The notes beneath the pieces were generated by a model that saw only the letters and a program-made list of their open reading frames with translations, was not told the DNA's origin and did no database searches. 64,000 bases of DNA from Ornithodoros turicata (taxonomy: Eukaryota > Arthropoda > Arachnida > Ixodida > Argasidae): contig NC_088204.1 of assembly GCF_037126465.1 (NCBI RefSeq), positions 60,061,771 to 60,125,770 on the forward strand. The letters run 5' to 3'. Of the stretch, positions 22,316 through 32,310 are shown piece after piece. A program made the translations under genes and the position numbers. The first letter of the stretch is position 1; every line of letters starts with the position of its first letter.

Positions 22316-24382
22316 CTATGAACACTCAAGCACGCAGTGTGGATGCAGCGTACAAAGATACAGTTTCCCGTTGGACTGAAGCGCAAGACACTTCTTTGCT
22401 CCACTTGCTGAAATGCGCACAATATTATTTGTGGCTTCAACATGCACAAAACTCTTGTCCATTTGTGACAGATGCGCACCACAAAACACAGAGCTTTTCG
22501 CTTCATGTTGGACAACATCAAAGAACAAAGGTTTTGGGCAATTGCAACTTGTCGTTTCACAATCCGTGCAAATACTAGCAGCAAATATAGCTTTTATCCG
22601 CCCAAAGACACCTGCTGAGGATCGAACATATGAATTCGTCCTCTTTGACTTGTCAGAGGTGCTTACACAAAATGTTATACCTGCAACAGATATCTTCCTG
22701 TACAGCACACCCCCATCTGCACTTAGCGCTTTGCCATGGAATCCTACGCCGACATCTAAAGATCCTGACTTCACCCTGAGCTTATACCCCTTCAGAAGTG
22801 TGTTCATGTGTGTGGCCACAGGATCGTGCAATGTTCGGGATGCAGAGTGTACGTGCCAAAGCTGTGGCATTCTTGAAAACAGGAAATATTTGAAAACTAT
22901 TTGTGTCTGGATGTACCTTGTGCCATTAATGAGCTTTAGAAGCTGTCCATTGAGATTCTCGAAAGGGTATGCAGAATAGCTCCACAAGGGACCCCATTCC
23001 TTTACACAGTCAACAATGTGGGTAAGCATGTGGGAATTGTACGTCATATGTTCATGGCCATATAATTGTTCGTACTCGAAAAGAAATGAAGACATTTGTT
23101 CTTTGAGCATACTAAGTGAGTCTAGTGGTACACACTCCCCCACAAGAACATGCATGACTTTAACAAACCTCAGCCAGTTCATAAAATACTTCTTTCTCAA
23201 AATTCCCTTCAATACAATGGGTGAGTAGTAGAGAAGCCAATTGCGCCACTCTGAGGACTTCCAGTATTCTCGCTGGTGTAAGGAACGTGGCAGCCTTGAC
23301 ATCTCCCAGACTGGCTGAAGCCCTGTCAATAGAACATCTATGTCGTCTATCCTGTCCCCCAAGCTGTATGGATATGATTGTTTCTGCTTGAACCACATGC
23401 ATGCTGTGTACTTTACAAAACCTGAACAAACAGCATGCATGTAGTCCACTACAAAGCTTACAGGAAATGTGAAGAAGGACAATAAAAAGAGTACGCTGGG
23501 ACCCTTTACACCACGGCACGGTTCGCCAGACGCCTGGGCTCTTTGTGCATATTTCCTGAACGTCTTATCTGTTCGACACTTTGCAGGTGCAGCTTGATGA
23601 GGATACACGCGTGCAGAGCCTCTCCCCTTTTCCACAACAATCCCCTCGTGTTCGCACCATACACATCCAAATGCACCATTGAACTGTGTGGTGTTCGTGA
23701 CGGCACAACGGGCGACGGTGTCCACACAGCAGGCACCAGGAAATACTTTACATGTATGTTCTCTGCCGCTGGCATCCACCCAAGTCATTCCGTCAGATGA
23801 CAGCATATTCATTTCCTTCACAAAAGGACGCAGAAAACAGTTCATCTCAGGCTTTGATGAACCAAACCAGAGGCCACCTAGAATAATGTTGTCAAAGCGT
23901 TGTCTCTGTGGCAACTCGTTCACCATCAGTTGCAGTGGCCAAATGGAGAACTTTGATGATACGAACACTGGTACTCCATTCGTGTTCCAGGTCAGTGACA
24001 AGTCTCCATCCTCCAATGGTAGCGTATGGTATGCTTTGCTCTCTGTGATATCCTTCACATCAAGTGACATCCTACGGTCTGTAAACTTGAAGTTCAAGTC
24101 TGGTCGCTGAAGGAGATGTTGCAGCTGCTGTTTGATGTCGAGCATAACGAAGTATGAGCCAGTTTTCACGAGCGTATCTGTGCTATGTGATGTCTCGCAG
24201 TTTGTGCAGTAGCAGTCAGGTGTAGCGTGATTTATTTCTCCTATGTAGGAGTGACAGGAGGGGCAGTACATGTGAAGACATGTAGCACAACTAGATCCAC
24301 AAAACTCCTTGAAGAATAAGTATTTTGAAACAGGAAAGTTTGTATCCTCCGGTAGATGGTCTCTTCTTTGCTTCGGAGTTCT
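22316..24382 (-). CDS. CACTA/EnSpm-type transposase
   Basis: One uninterrupted minus-strand frame of about 690 codons. N-terminal Cys pairs (C-x2-C-x3-Y-C-x2-C and C-Y-C-x2-C) look like a zinc-binding region. The middle has T-W-N-T-N-G-V-P-V-F with S-S-K-F-S-I-W-P-L, then N-G-A-F-G-C-V-W-C, then D-Y-M-H-A-V, and later a Y-x-S-H-M-L-T-H segment. This order is that of the Transposase_21-like proteins of animal CACTA elements. The family usually has N-T-D-G where this copy has N-T-N-G, so a catalytic Asp may be lost. The frame technically opens at 24424, but its first 14 codons read F-F-F-V-F-V-F and are the pyrimidine tract of an intron; I place the exon start at 24382 after CTGGAAG. An upstream coding exon was not identified. 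Confidence 0.8.
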   Translation of the reverse strand, partial: RTPKQRRDHLPEDTNFPVSKYLFFKEFCGSSCATCLHMYCPSCHSYIGEINHATPDCYCTNCETSHSTDTLVKTGSYFVMLDIKQQLQHLLQRPDLNFKFTDRRMSLDVKDITESKAYHTLPLEDGDLSLTWNTNGVPVFVSSKFSIWPLQLMVNELPQRQRFDNIILGGLWFGSSKPEMNCFLRPFVKEMNMLSSDGMTWVDASGREHTCKVFPGACCVDTVARCAVTNTTQFNGAFGCVWCEHEGIVVEKGRGSARVYPHQAAPAKCRTDKTFRKYAQRAQASGEPCRGVKGPSVLFLLSFFTFPVSFVVDYMHAVCSGFVKYTACMWFKQKQSYPYSLGDRIDDIDVLLTGLQPVWEMSRLPRSLHQREYWKSSEWRNWLLYYSPIVLKGILRKKYFMNWLRFVKVMHVLVGECVPLDSLSMLKEQMSSFLFEYEQLYGHEHMTYNSHMLTHIVDCVKEWGPLWSYSAYPFENLNGQLLKLINGTRYIQTQIVFKYFLFSRMPQLWHVHSASRTLHDPVATHMNTLLKGYKLRVKSGSLDVGVGFHGKALSADGGVLYRKISVAGITFCVSTSDKSKRTNSYVRSSAGVFGRIKAIFAASICTDCETTSCNCPKPLFFDVVQHEAKSSVFCGAHLSQMDKSFVHVEATNNIVRISASGAKKCLALQSNGKLYLCTLHPHCVLECS

Positions 24383-24908
24383 CTTCCAGTAATTTATAAA
24401 AACAAAAACAAAAAAAAACATCACTGCTATCTTTAGTGCACTGCCAAACGCGTACGAAACGCGATATCATTTCAGGAGGTCCTTGCGTTGCGACCGTATA
24501 TGGTTTGCGCGCGGCACAACCCAAGTCTAGACGACGATGACTAATCAAATCATTCACTTCAGCTGGGCCGAGCACAGCTCGGCGATGAGGCCATTGCCAT
24601 ATGGTAGAAACTCGTGGTGACGCTCGCACCACAGGCGAAATCATCAGGCCTGGGTCGAGCCATTAATTTCACACAACAAAATTGCCAAAAGAAGTTTCAT
24701 TTTTTATTGCATTACATTGAGTTTGAGGATGTCAGTATCTGCAGGAGCACTCGAGAACGATTAGAGACCTTCCCGAGCGCATGCAAGTGGCAAAAGTTTG
24801 TTTGTGAAGCATGGAGTACTCCCCACAATGTACGTGTGCTGCTTTCCGGATTCGCAGTAGATGCAACTATCAACGAAAGGTATAGTTGAGCGTGTTGGAG
24901 GTGAAACA

Positions 24909-25006
24909 TAGTGCACGAACGCGACAGGAACACGGACGAACGAACCGCGTCGAACGGTGGGTGTGTCTGTGTCCTCCGTCCGTGTTCCTGTCGCGTTCGT
25001 GCACTA
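24909..25006. repeat. Hairpin with 30-bp perfect arms ending in CACTA
   Basis: Arms 24909-24938 and 24977-25006 are exact complements, beginning TAGTGCACGAACGCG and ending in GCACTA, with a 38-base loop. The hairpin lies about 500 bases upstream of the CACTA-type transposase exon. A role as an element terminus is possible but unproved. 24383-24908 holds no supported gene. Confidence 0.85.
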
Positions 25007-25230
25007 TATGTTTAATGGTGCGAGTGGTGAAATATGTCAATGTAGATTAACTCGGGGTGCAGCCGAGCGAAATCCGGCCATTTCGGAGGTAACAGATAGA
25101 AACGAAAACTTTGAACTTGAAACACAAAAACTTTACTGGGGCTCAGCGATTGAAAGGATGCCTGGAAAATATGTGGAAGTGGTCAATAACGTTTGATAAT
25201 GTTAATTATATCGGGTCCAAGATCGCTCTC

Positions 25231-25258
25231 GTGTGTGTGTGTGTGTGTGGGGGGGGGG
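25231..25258. repeat. (GT)n / poly-G microsatellite
   Basis: Ten GT units pass directly into a run of G. Confidence 0.9.
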
Positions 25259-25364
25259 TTGACGTTGGGATTCCGAGCGGTCTGCCTGTCTAGATTGGCG
25301 GCACGTTGCTCGGGGAAAGAATGAAGGGTGTGGGGGGAAGGGGGTAGGCGAAGAGGAGGGCTCA

Positions 25365-25990
25365 CACATCTGGTTCTACAATTCCCTGCACTACAACAGA
25401 CCGTGAGGGTCCATTGCCTTCAAAAAGTTCAGCAGGGCTATCGGGCAGGGATTTGCGGCGCTGGAGGTTGCCGCGCGGATGGACGATCTCCTCAATCTGT
25501 AGCTCTGACGCTCCAGGGTGCTTCACAGCTTTCTGGAGTTCCCGTCTTGCGTCGCATGTAGCCGGACACACCATTCTAATATGTCCATCGCATTGGCGAC
25601 AATTTGGACTGGAAGTGTGCACGTGTAGGCACTACGAGATCGGGTGCGAAGCAGGAGGGAAACATCAGCCTTGGAAAGACCACTCGCTGCACAGGGTGGG
25701 GGTGCAGGGTGGGGTCTCCCGTTCGCGTATCGGGATGTTGCCTCCATAAATGTCTTGATAGCTCTGGAGCAAGCGAAACTACTTGAATGGGCCTGGCCTT
25801 TCGTTTCGATTTTTGTAGCTGCTTTGGCCAGCTCATCGGCTCGGTCATTCCCTGAAATTCCCTTATGAGGGGGCATCCACTGCAGCGATACCACGGTACC
25901 GCGGGATGTAAGTCTTGTCAGCTGGTGCGGGGCCTTTCCTGCGAAATAGCATGTCTCAGAGTGGCGATCGATGCGTGAGATACCGCCTGG
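25365..25990 (-). pseudogene. LINE ORF2 C-terminal relic (RNase H end)
   Basis: The minus frame at 25894-25523 reads L-Q-W-M-P-P-H-K-G-I-S-G-N-D-R-A-D-E-L-A-K, the C-terminal His/Asp block of a retrotransposon RNase H. The region after it passes into other frames towards a LINE-like C-terminus near 25365. Frameshifts and the absence of reverse transcriptase mark a 5'-truncated, dead copy. Confidence 0.8.
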
Positions 25991-26822
25991 GTGAACCCGC
26001 GATTACGACTATGTCTGACAGCTTCGCGGTCTCTGCAGCCCTAACGCGTATATGTTAGCTCCCCTTCCAAGCTCCCAAGATTGCTTTCGTCTGTCCCAGA
26101 ATATCTCGAGCATCGGTGCACGTTCTCTGCCGCTGACCCACGTACACATACCGCATACACAGTGTCTCTCGGCGCTCATGACACTCGTACAAGAGAAGCT
26201 GACGAGGCGATTTTTGCTTCTCCCTTTTGCCTTTGGGTAAACACATCCAAAGGCAATGCAGACAGACAAGCTACCGTGTTTCTTGGAGGACAAAAATGTG
26301 CGTCTATCGAAGCACATGCAAACATCTAGATGGATTGCATTGGCTCTGCTAGCAGGCCGCCACAGTCATCAGGCATCAGAAGGGTATCAATATTATGACC
26401 ATTCTAGCAGGTCAAAGGAGGGTTGGTTCCTTCCGACGTCAAAAATACCGAAAACTTCTCCAATTAAAGTGGCGGGGCGAGAAATGAAAGATTGTCAGTG
26501 CTGTTGAGTGGGGCAAAAGCCAAACGGACATCATGAAGGCTATGGGTCTGTCTATGCAGAACACAGCTGGAAGAAACGCAAGAAAAGTGTCTGTCGTTGC
26601 ACTGAGATGAGCGGAGTGAATATAAGCTTTCTTTGTGTTGGTTATAGCGTACTCTGGATACAACCATATACTGAAGGTGCCCGAGCAAAACACCCCGAAG
26701 CGCTCAGACAAGCAAATGTTTACTTTACGCTGTAACACACACAACAACCAACTTTTTGTGCTGGATTATAGTGGTCTCTCGTAGTGTTCGACATTGATCA
26801 GCATCCGTTCAGAATCTGTTTA
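25991..26822. other. No gene seen
   Basis: Only short unrecognised frames on both strands. Confidence 0.4.
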
Positions 26823-26830
26823 CGATAACA

Positions 26831-26990
26831 CAGGGGCGGATCCAGATCATCGGTTTGGGGGAAGGGGGGAGCGTTTTCTTTATCGGAGCACGTAGTGGGG
26901 GAGGGGAGAGAGGGAAATTCAACGTCTAATCTGCAGTTTTTTGGGGGAAGGGGTGATCGCGCAACCCTCCCCCCTCCCGATCCGCCACTG
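26831..26990. mobile_element. hAT-type MITE, 160 bp, with 8-bp target duplication
   Basis: Ends CAGGGGCGGATC and the complement of CAGTGGCGGATC are flanked by exact 8-base duplications CGATAACA (26823-26830 and 26991-26998). The interior is G-rich and non-coding. Confidence 0.92.
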
Positions 26991-27047
26991 CGATAACACC
27001 ACAACAACACAATCATTGTAACAAAGACCGGGCCGGTTGGTACATTA

Positions 27048-27262
27048 TGCTGACAGACGCGACGTAGTACACAAAGACGAGACAGACGGTGTCGCACACT
27101 TTCAGCCACTGTTTTACTAGATGACAGCAATTGAATCAAAGGAAAACACATCAACCCAAGCACCACAATGTACTGGAAGTCGAGTGCAATAGGGGTGGCA
27201 ATGGTTGAAAGTGTGCGACATCGTCTGTCTCGTCTTTGTGTACTACGCCGCGTCTGTCAGCA
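27048..27262. mobile_element. Inverted-repeat element, 215 bp
   Basis: Arms of about 65 bases open with TGCTGACAGACGCG, with few mismatches (AGTACACAAAGACGAGACAG is exact in both), around an 85-base centre. It begins 50 bases after the neighbouring hAT MITE. No target duplication was assigned. 27263-27962 holds no recognised exon; the missing last scramblase exon was looked for here and not found. Confidence 0.85.
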
Positions 27263-27962
27263 CTATCAATGTAATGCGCCCCTGCTGGGCGAACGCGGTT
27301 AATGGACAACGAAGGTAAAGGTTCACCCTTCCATTAGCGTTTATAACTAAAGGACTATTGATTTCTTCCTCACCAGGTTAACCATGTTACGGCATCCGTT
27401 TTGTGGGTTGACCAAGCACTTTTTTTTTAATGAAAGCATATGCGTGGGCACTCGTCGACGCGCCTGCATAAAAACGCGATTCATTGGTTGCACCACCTTT
27501 CATTCCAGAATGATGGACTGTGAGAGCTCTGGGTGGACATCATTATGCTATCACTTTGCACAATTGGATATTCCAACCACGGTTTCGGTTACCCAATATT
27601 TGTACTTGATTCGGTAATTCAAAATCGGCTTCTTGCGGGTAAGCGCGGGAAATAGTTTTCTGTGCTACGAGAAACAGGATAAACAAACTAGAAAAGTGGA
27701 TGATAGCGTCTACGACTGTTCCCCTTTCTGTTGACGTATATTGTAACGAGCAATTCACTCGGACAACAGCCTGTAAGAACACTTACTTATTATTTTACTT
27801 ATGCGGTAGTCTGATTAATTATCTTTAATATTCCGACAGAATTCTTAATTAAAGACATTTCCCGGGAGATCGGGGCTTCGATTGCCTTCGAAGAAAATGA
27901 AGTCCTGCAAAGGAATAACGAGAATTGTGAGCCAAACGCCACGGCTTGAAAGAGTGACTCAC

Positions 27963-28124
27963 AATGAGGAATGCGCAGCCAATAAGCGTAGCTTTCATCC
28001 TCACATCCAAGTCAATGGGGACAGAGATACTGAAGTTGTCCGCAGACGTGAACATTTCTCGGACGAGTCCGGACCAGTTTTTGGACAAGATGCCGATCTT
28101 GTAGCGCCAGTCAACGGTCCAGAT
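27963..28124 (-). CDS. PLSCR: Phospholipid scramblase, exon with Ca-binding loop
   Basis: This is a 162-base phase-0 exon between the acceptor TTCTTAACACAG and the donor GTGAGT. It encodes the C-terminal core of a phospholipid scramblase, a membrane protein that moves phospholipids between bilayer leaflets. The order I-G-I-L-S-K-N-W-S-G, then V-R-E-M-F-T, then A-D-N-F, then P-I-D-L-D-V-R-M-K and G-C-A-F-L-I follows the family closely. In vertebrate PLSCR1 the loop D-A-D-N-F-G-I-x-x-P-L-D binds calcium; here the first Asp is Ser and the Gly is Ser. The short last exon (D-F-M-F-F-E-like) was not found to the left. The gene runs right to left across 35307-27963 in five phase-compatible exons. 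Confidence 0.92.
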
Positions 28125-28189
28125 CTGTGTTAAGAAAAGTCTGTCAGTACACCCCCGCTTGTACTGTACGCCCAGATATGACCTAAAAA

Positions 28190-28538
28190 AGGTTGCCCTA
28201 GTCAGCAAAAGCAGGATTCTAGCACGGATGTGGACGCAAGACCAAGAGCAGAGAGGGGAATTTCGTCGGTCCTTGAGGATCAGGCGCTCCGCAAGTTGGA
28301 TGTTTTGAGGAACTCTGACACTGGGCTCTGAGCCGCCCCTGCCGGGATCGTCCCGCATTAATGTACGGCCGTCTCGGAACCGTTTACACCCCTCAAACGC
28401 TTTGTTGCGGCTAAGTGTATCGTGCCCATACTGAGCCTGAAGTCTTCTGTGAATTTCAGATGACTATACGCCTTCATTCACGAGAAACTTCATGACAATT
28501 CGCAGTTCAATGTGCGCGCTCACCTCGTTGTCGGCCAT
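28190..28538 (-). pseudogene. mariner-type transposase N-terminal relic (HTH_48)
   Basis: Within a scramblase intron, the minus frame from the ATG at 28538 reads V-M-K-F-L-V-N-E-G, then E-I-H-R-R-L-Q-A-Q-Y-G and C-K-R-F-R-D-G-R, then R-D-D-P-G-R-G-G. This is the helix-turn-helix region that precedes the catalytic domain in mariner/SETMAR-type transposases. A TAG at 28464-28466 interrupts it, and similarity ends near 28190 before any catalytic motif. It is a dead fragment. Confidence 0.85.
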
Positions 28539-29385
28539 CTTGTCCAGCACGTGCCTTCTGTTTTGCATAAACTTTGGACCACCACGCTGTGAACGCGGAG
28601 GCCTGTCGCGTGTGAAAATGACCAAAAAGAAGTAGCGCGGGCCATTTGTACACTCAGGAGACAGAATGTCCCGGTTTGACTTGAACACCCCTCGTACGTT
28701 TTATTTCTTTCTCATTGACATTCGCGCGGATATGACAGCCGCGCACACATCTATAGTTATGGGAACTGCACGGAGAGAAGTTCAGAAGTATACGAAGGGA
28801 ACTGGGATAGCCCAGCTTATTTGGAATAAGACCCTGAAAAGCTAAGAGATTGGCGATTAGAAGTGCTCCCTCGTGCAATTTTCTCTTCCCCGTACGTATA
28901 CAACTCAGTTTCACACACGATACTGGAAACTGCGTCATGTTTGAGGCAGTGCAAGGGGACAGATGGATACTTCGCAGTAAACAGCACAGCTATCCCCGTT
29001 ACACGACAGGCTGTCTAGTCCACTTCGTAGTGTTTCTCTTCTTGTGCTCCCTCAAACTCAATGAAATGATGTTTGTTGGGTTTTTTTTCGCGTTTACACC
29101 AGGCAGCTTGCACTCTCCTCCTTTGATCATCTATGATGAAGGGGTTAGCACTTCAAACCTAGAAAGAGTGAGCATGCAAGCTACCCATAAAAGACTCCCT
29201 ACACCCCTATGGTTTCGCGAAACCCCCTTTCTGTGCGAAGGTCTGTTTTTCCAGCTTTAGACGCATGTTGGCAATGGTGCATAAAGGCGTTGCAGCGTAA
29301 CTGTGATAATGCCCCCCCCCACCCATTTTCTTGCATCACCTTCGCCCCTGCGTGCGATTCTGGATAAACCACTGAAAGCACTGAC
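28539..29385. other. Scramblase intron, nothing recognised
   Basis: Apart from the mariner relic at its left end, the intron shows only short unrecognised frames. Confidence 0.5.
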
Positions 29386-29550
29386 CTCGAACTTAACGTC
29401 TCCAAAACAGCTGCTTGTGATGAAAGGCCCTTTGATCTTGAGGGTGGGCTCCCTCCGTGCATTCATTAGCGTGAACATGGGATAAATGATAGCAAAATCT
29501 TGGCGGATATAGCCGATTGGCACTCCTGCCGGGGCTTGCACCTCCATCTC
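29386..29550 (-). CDS. PLSCR: Phospholipid scramblase exon
   Basis: A 165-base phase-0 exon (acceptor ACATTTGCAG, donor GTCAGT) of 55 codons. It reads E-M-E-V-Q-A-P-A-G-V-P-I-G-Y at the start and G-D-V-K-F-E at the end, which in scramblases join the cysteine-rich exon and the Ca-loop exon respectively. K-I-K-G-P keeps the family's i-x-G-P motif, but the following C-x-C-C cluster is reduced to S-S-C-F. Confidence 0.92.
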
Positions 29551-29780
29551 CTGCAAATGTTACATCGGGAACATGGTGAGGAATGTCAGTTTAAAAATTC
29601 GACGTTTATGTAGAAGCGCTCTAGTCTGGAACCATCGTCCCCATCCGCTTGTGAATACGTACCACGACTTTGCTTGTAACGCATTTTCGTTATCGTATAC
29701 ATTAGCACGGTTCCAATAGTTTTAGGACAGGAGTTTGCTTTTTACATAACGCGGTATATCTGATACCAGAAACAAGTAAA

Positions 29781-29831
29781 CAAGGAGATGGATGGGTAAC
29801 ATGCATACAATGATATCCATCCGTCTCCTTG
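29781..29831. repeat. Small intronic hairpin
   Basis: CAAGGAGATGGATGG (29781-29795) pairs with CCATCCGTCTCCTTG (29817-29831) with one mismatch. Confidence 0.7.
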
Positions 29832-29972
29832 TATGGTTACTTGCGTCTTGGATACAACCTTCCGTTCGTTTTCTGTTGTTGCCGCGAAACTGTGCCAATA
29901 CATATATGCACTGACGAAAATGCATAAGAACAATCCTTTGTTACAGAGCTACATGTACGCTAAGTAGATGAC

Positions 29973-30028
29973 GTACCACCGAGCAAAGTCCCTCCCAAAT
30001 GGACGGAACTTCGAACTCTCGGTGGTAC
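29973..30028. repeat. Small intronic hairpin
   Basis: GTACCACCGAG (29973-29983) pairs exactly with CTCGGTGGTAC (30018-30028); it may be a MITE remnant. The rest of 29551-30938 holds no recognised feature. Confidence 0.7.
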
Positions 30029-30938
30029 ATTAAAGACTCATAGTTAATTACATTAATTACATAGTGACTAGCCTCTTAACAATATATATATATATCGGTA
30101 GATAAGATACAGAATGCAACGATAGGAGTGACATCGTCGTTCTGATGGCCTGAAATGGCGTGGTCTCCCTCTTATTGGCAGATGTGCGATGACTTTACAG
30201 CTCACTAGGTGCACGTCTACAGAGAGTTCACTTGACGCGCGCTTTCCAGAACCTGCCTTCGCAAAGTGTGAACACGTCAGTGTTGTTACTTTCCGGCTCC
30301 TTTCGTTTCGCTCGACGAGGATAATCGTGTTCGTCGACACCGCAATAAGGAATCGGCAGCTTCTATCACAGCTGATTCCTATGCAGTATTGACATAGTTT
30401 CACATCGAAGAGGGTAATACAAGCGGAGAACATTGGCACCGCTAATACCGAAACTCACGTAGTTCTGCCATCACAGCCCTCGCCGCCACCAGTGAAGCAG
30501 CGCACGAGAAGTCACGTGCTTTCGGCTGCCAATGAGAATGGACGCAGCTCTGAGCTCTGTGACATCTGCGCTTTGCTCGGGAATGTGTTCGAGGTCTTGT
30601 ATCTCGCTAAGTACGAGACGTAGAAGAATAGTTTTTCCTCAGTATTCTAAATGCAGTACAATGTGTCCGTAATGTAATAAACCACATCTATGAAAGCGTC
30701 CCAACCCCCTTAACTTCTCCTCGACAGCATCGTGTACACACTCATCGAACGCATGTTGCATTGGAGTCGTTTTTCCTCAGTTGTATATACCAAAGGAAGT
30801 GCCGCACATTTTGCGTTAACGCGACCTGATGAAAGACTGGCACAGCTTCTAAGCGGTAGTACTTCTGTAGCGCTATTGGTTTCTTTGCCGCACAATGTAT
30901 TTTCAGTAATATACGATAGCAGGAAAATGTCAACAAAC

Positions 30939-31078
30939 CTGCAGACAGCAGAAAAAGCAGCAAGAGTCGCAGCGTAGCGGCCTGAAGAAGCGGATCACCT
31001 CGGTTTGCTTGTAGTCGTAGATCTTGATTTCGAAAGGCCGGAGGCCCCCAAAAACGCATCGTGTACAGCAGTCAGTTT
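30939..31078 (-). CDS. PLSCR: Phospholipid scramblase, cysteine-rich exon
   Basis: A 140-base exon running from the acceptor ATGTTTAG (31079) to the donor GTTTGT. It begins in phase 1 and ends in phase 0, matching its neighbours. T-D-C-C-T-R leads to R-P-F-E-I-K-I-Y-D and then R-P-L-R-C-D-S-C-C-F-F-C-C-L-Q. The Cys cluster is where vertebrate scramblases are palmitoylated, which anchors them at the membrane. Four Cys in C-C-F-F-C-C are kept. Confidence 0.93.
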
Positions 31079-31189
31079 CTAAACATTAACATATATTAAA
31101 GAGTTGCGCAAAAAACTGACCCAATTGACCCATTGACTCAACCATGGACTAGGCTATCTGACGTAAGATACCTAGGAGGCAATAATCTT

Positions 31190-31435
31190 TCCCCCGGTTG
31201 CGTCTTAACGTTGCAGCCCCCCCCCCCGCCCGATCACTTTTGTTCAAAATGCACCAGCTTGACACTCCGACCTGCTGTTCCTACAACGTAGAAGCTAATA
31301 TGCTGCACCTCCTTATCAAGTGCCAGCGGTACGGGAACTCTCGCGACACACTCAGGCTTCCCCTAAGTCGCTTGGGATTCACTGACATACTCTACCAACG
31401 TTACTGGGTCCCACAGAAAACAATGGAGTGACCAT
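31190..31435 (+). pseudogene. LINE ORF2 C-terminal relic
   Basis: The plus frame reads R-L-N-V-A at the start, then P-T-C-C-S-Y-N-V-E-A, then H-L-L-I-K-C-x-x-Y, the zinc-knuckle-like end of LINE ORF2. The LINE at 53 kb has the same order. No other LINE part is present. It lies in a scramblase intron, antisense to the gene. Confidence 0.75.
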
Positions 31436-31616
31436 AGCCTTCCTAAACTAACAAACTGGCATAGGTCTCACTAGGAAACCATGAGTAGCTTTTGTGACTA
31501 TACGTGACCAGCGAACATCAAGTGAACGGTGACAAACGACACGTGTAGAGTATTTTTTGTTTTCATAAGCTCATTGGTTTAAGTCCGAGAAGATGTAAAG
31601 CGTGTTGGTTACGTAA

Positions 31617-31664
31617 CATGGTAACAAACGCGAAGAAACACGTTTCTTCACGTTTGTTACCATG
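31617..31664. repeat. Tight intronic hairpin
   Basis: Arms 31617-31639 and 31642-31664 pair at 22 of 23 positions with a 2-base loop, opening CATGGTAACAAACG. 31665-32232 holds nothing recognised. Confidence 0.85.
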
Positions 31665-32232
31665 CCATTGGTTTGAAGTCATGTTTTCTTAAACAAATAT
31701 AGCAAGATGACCTGCGTTTGCACGTGAATTATGTTGCAACGAATTAATACCAGCTCTACGTCCATCAGAATTCCCAGTATGATAAAGCTGCAGTTGGATT
31801 ACTATGTCCCTGATCGCATACGTGAGTAAGTGGACCTTATAGTATCACTCAAGACGTTAGCATAGCAACAGAAGAATGAATCACCAAGCGTTCGAGACTA
31901 TTGTGCTCATGAATGCAGGGACGTCAAAGACTATAAATAAAGCGACGTGGCATTCACAGTGGCATCCTGTGCTATGAACGTTCGCCAGCTACCCGCCACC
32001 CTATTAATTCTTTCAATTCACTTTAACTTAAGGGTGCCAAAGTGACCAAATACCGGGCAGCCATTTCCAATCAACCTACGAGGTGCCGTGGGACAACGTC
32101 AAGTAGCAGCTAGCAGACCAGAAATGGCAGTTTATCGCCGTCCATTGAGTTGCCCATTATCGCGGACGTGAACTTTTCGCACAAGCGCTAAAACACAGCG
32201 ACCTCAAGATATGTTAAATAACTTGAACTTGC

Positions 32233-32310
32233 CTTCGGCTGCGAAGTAGACGAATTGACCCATGGAGTTCTTTATGACGTATTTGTTCTTCTGCTCGTAC
32301 CCGACCATTA
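32233..32310 (-). CDS. PLSCR: Phospholipid scramblase exon followed by a GC donor
   Basis: A 78-base exon (phase 1 to phase 1) with the acceptor TCTCTTTCAG. It encodes G-Y-E-Q-K-N-K-Y-V-I-K-N-S-M-G-Q and F-V-Y-F-A-A-E, the conserved scramblase strand just before the cysteine-rich exon. The 5' splice site is GAAG|GCAAGT, a GC-AG intron with an otherwise perfect donor consensus. The reading phase across it joins exactly to T-D-C-C-T-R in the next exon, so the GC donor is well supported. Confidence 0.93.

Noticed and set aside
22413..22979. 188-codon plus-strand frame
   Set aside because: It is antisense to the transposase frame and follows from its codon use.
24383..24424. Start of the transposase at 24424
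   Set aside because: The first 14 codons translate a pyrimidine tract (Phe/Val run) ending at a splice acceptor, so the exon start at 24382 is preferred.
27849..28358. A single 169-codon minus-strand protein
   Set aside because: It is a chance open run through a mariner relic, an intron and a scramblase exon; splice sites define the real exon at 27963-28124.
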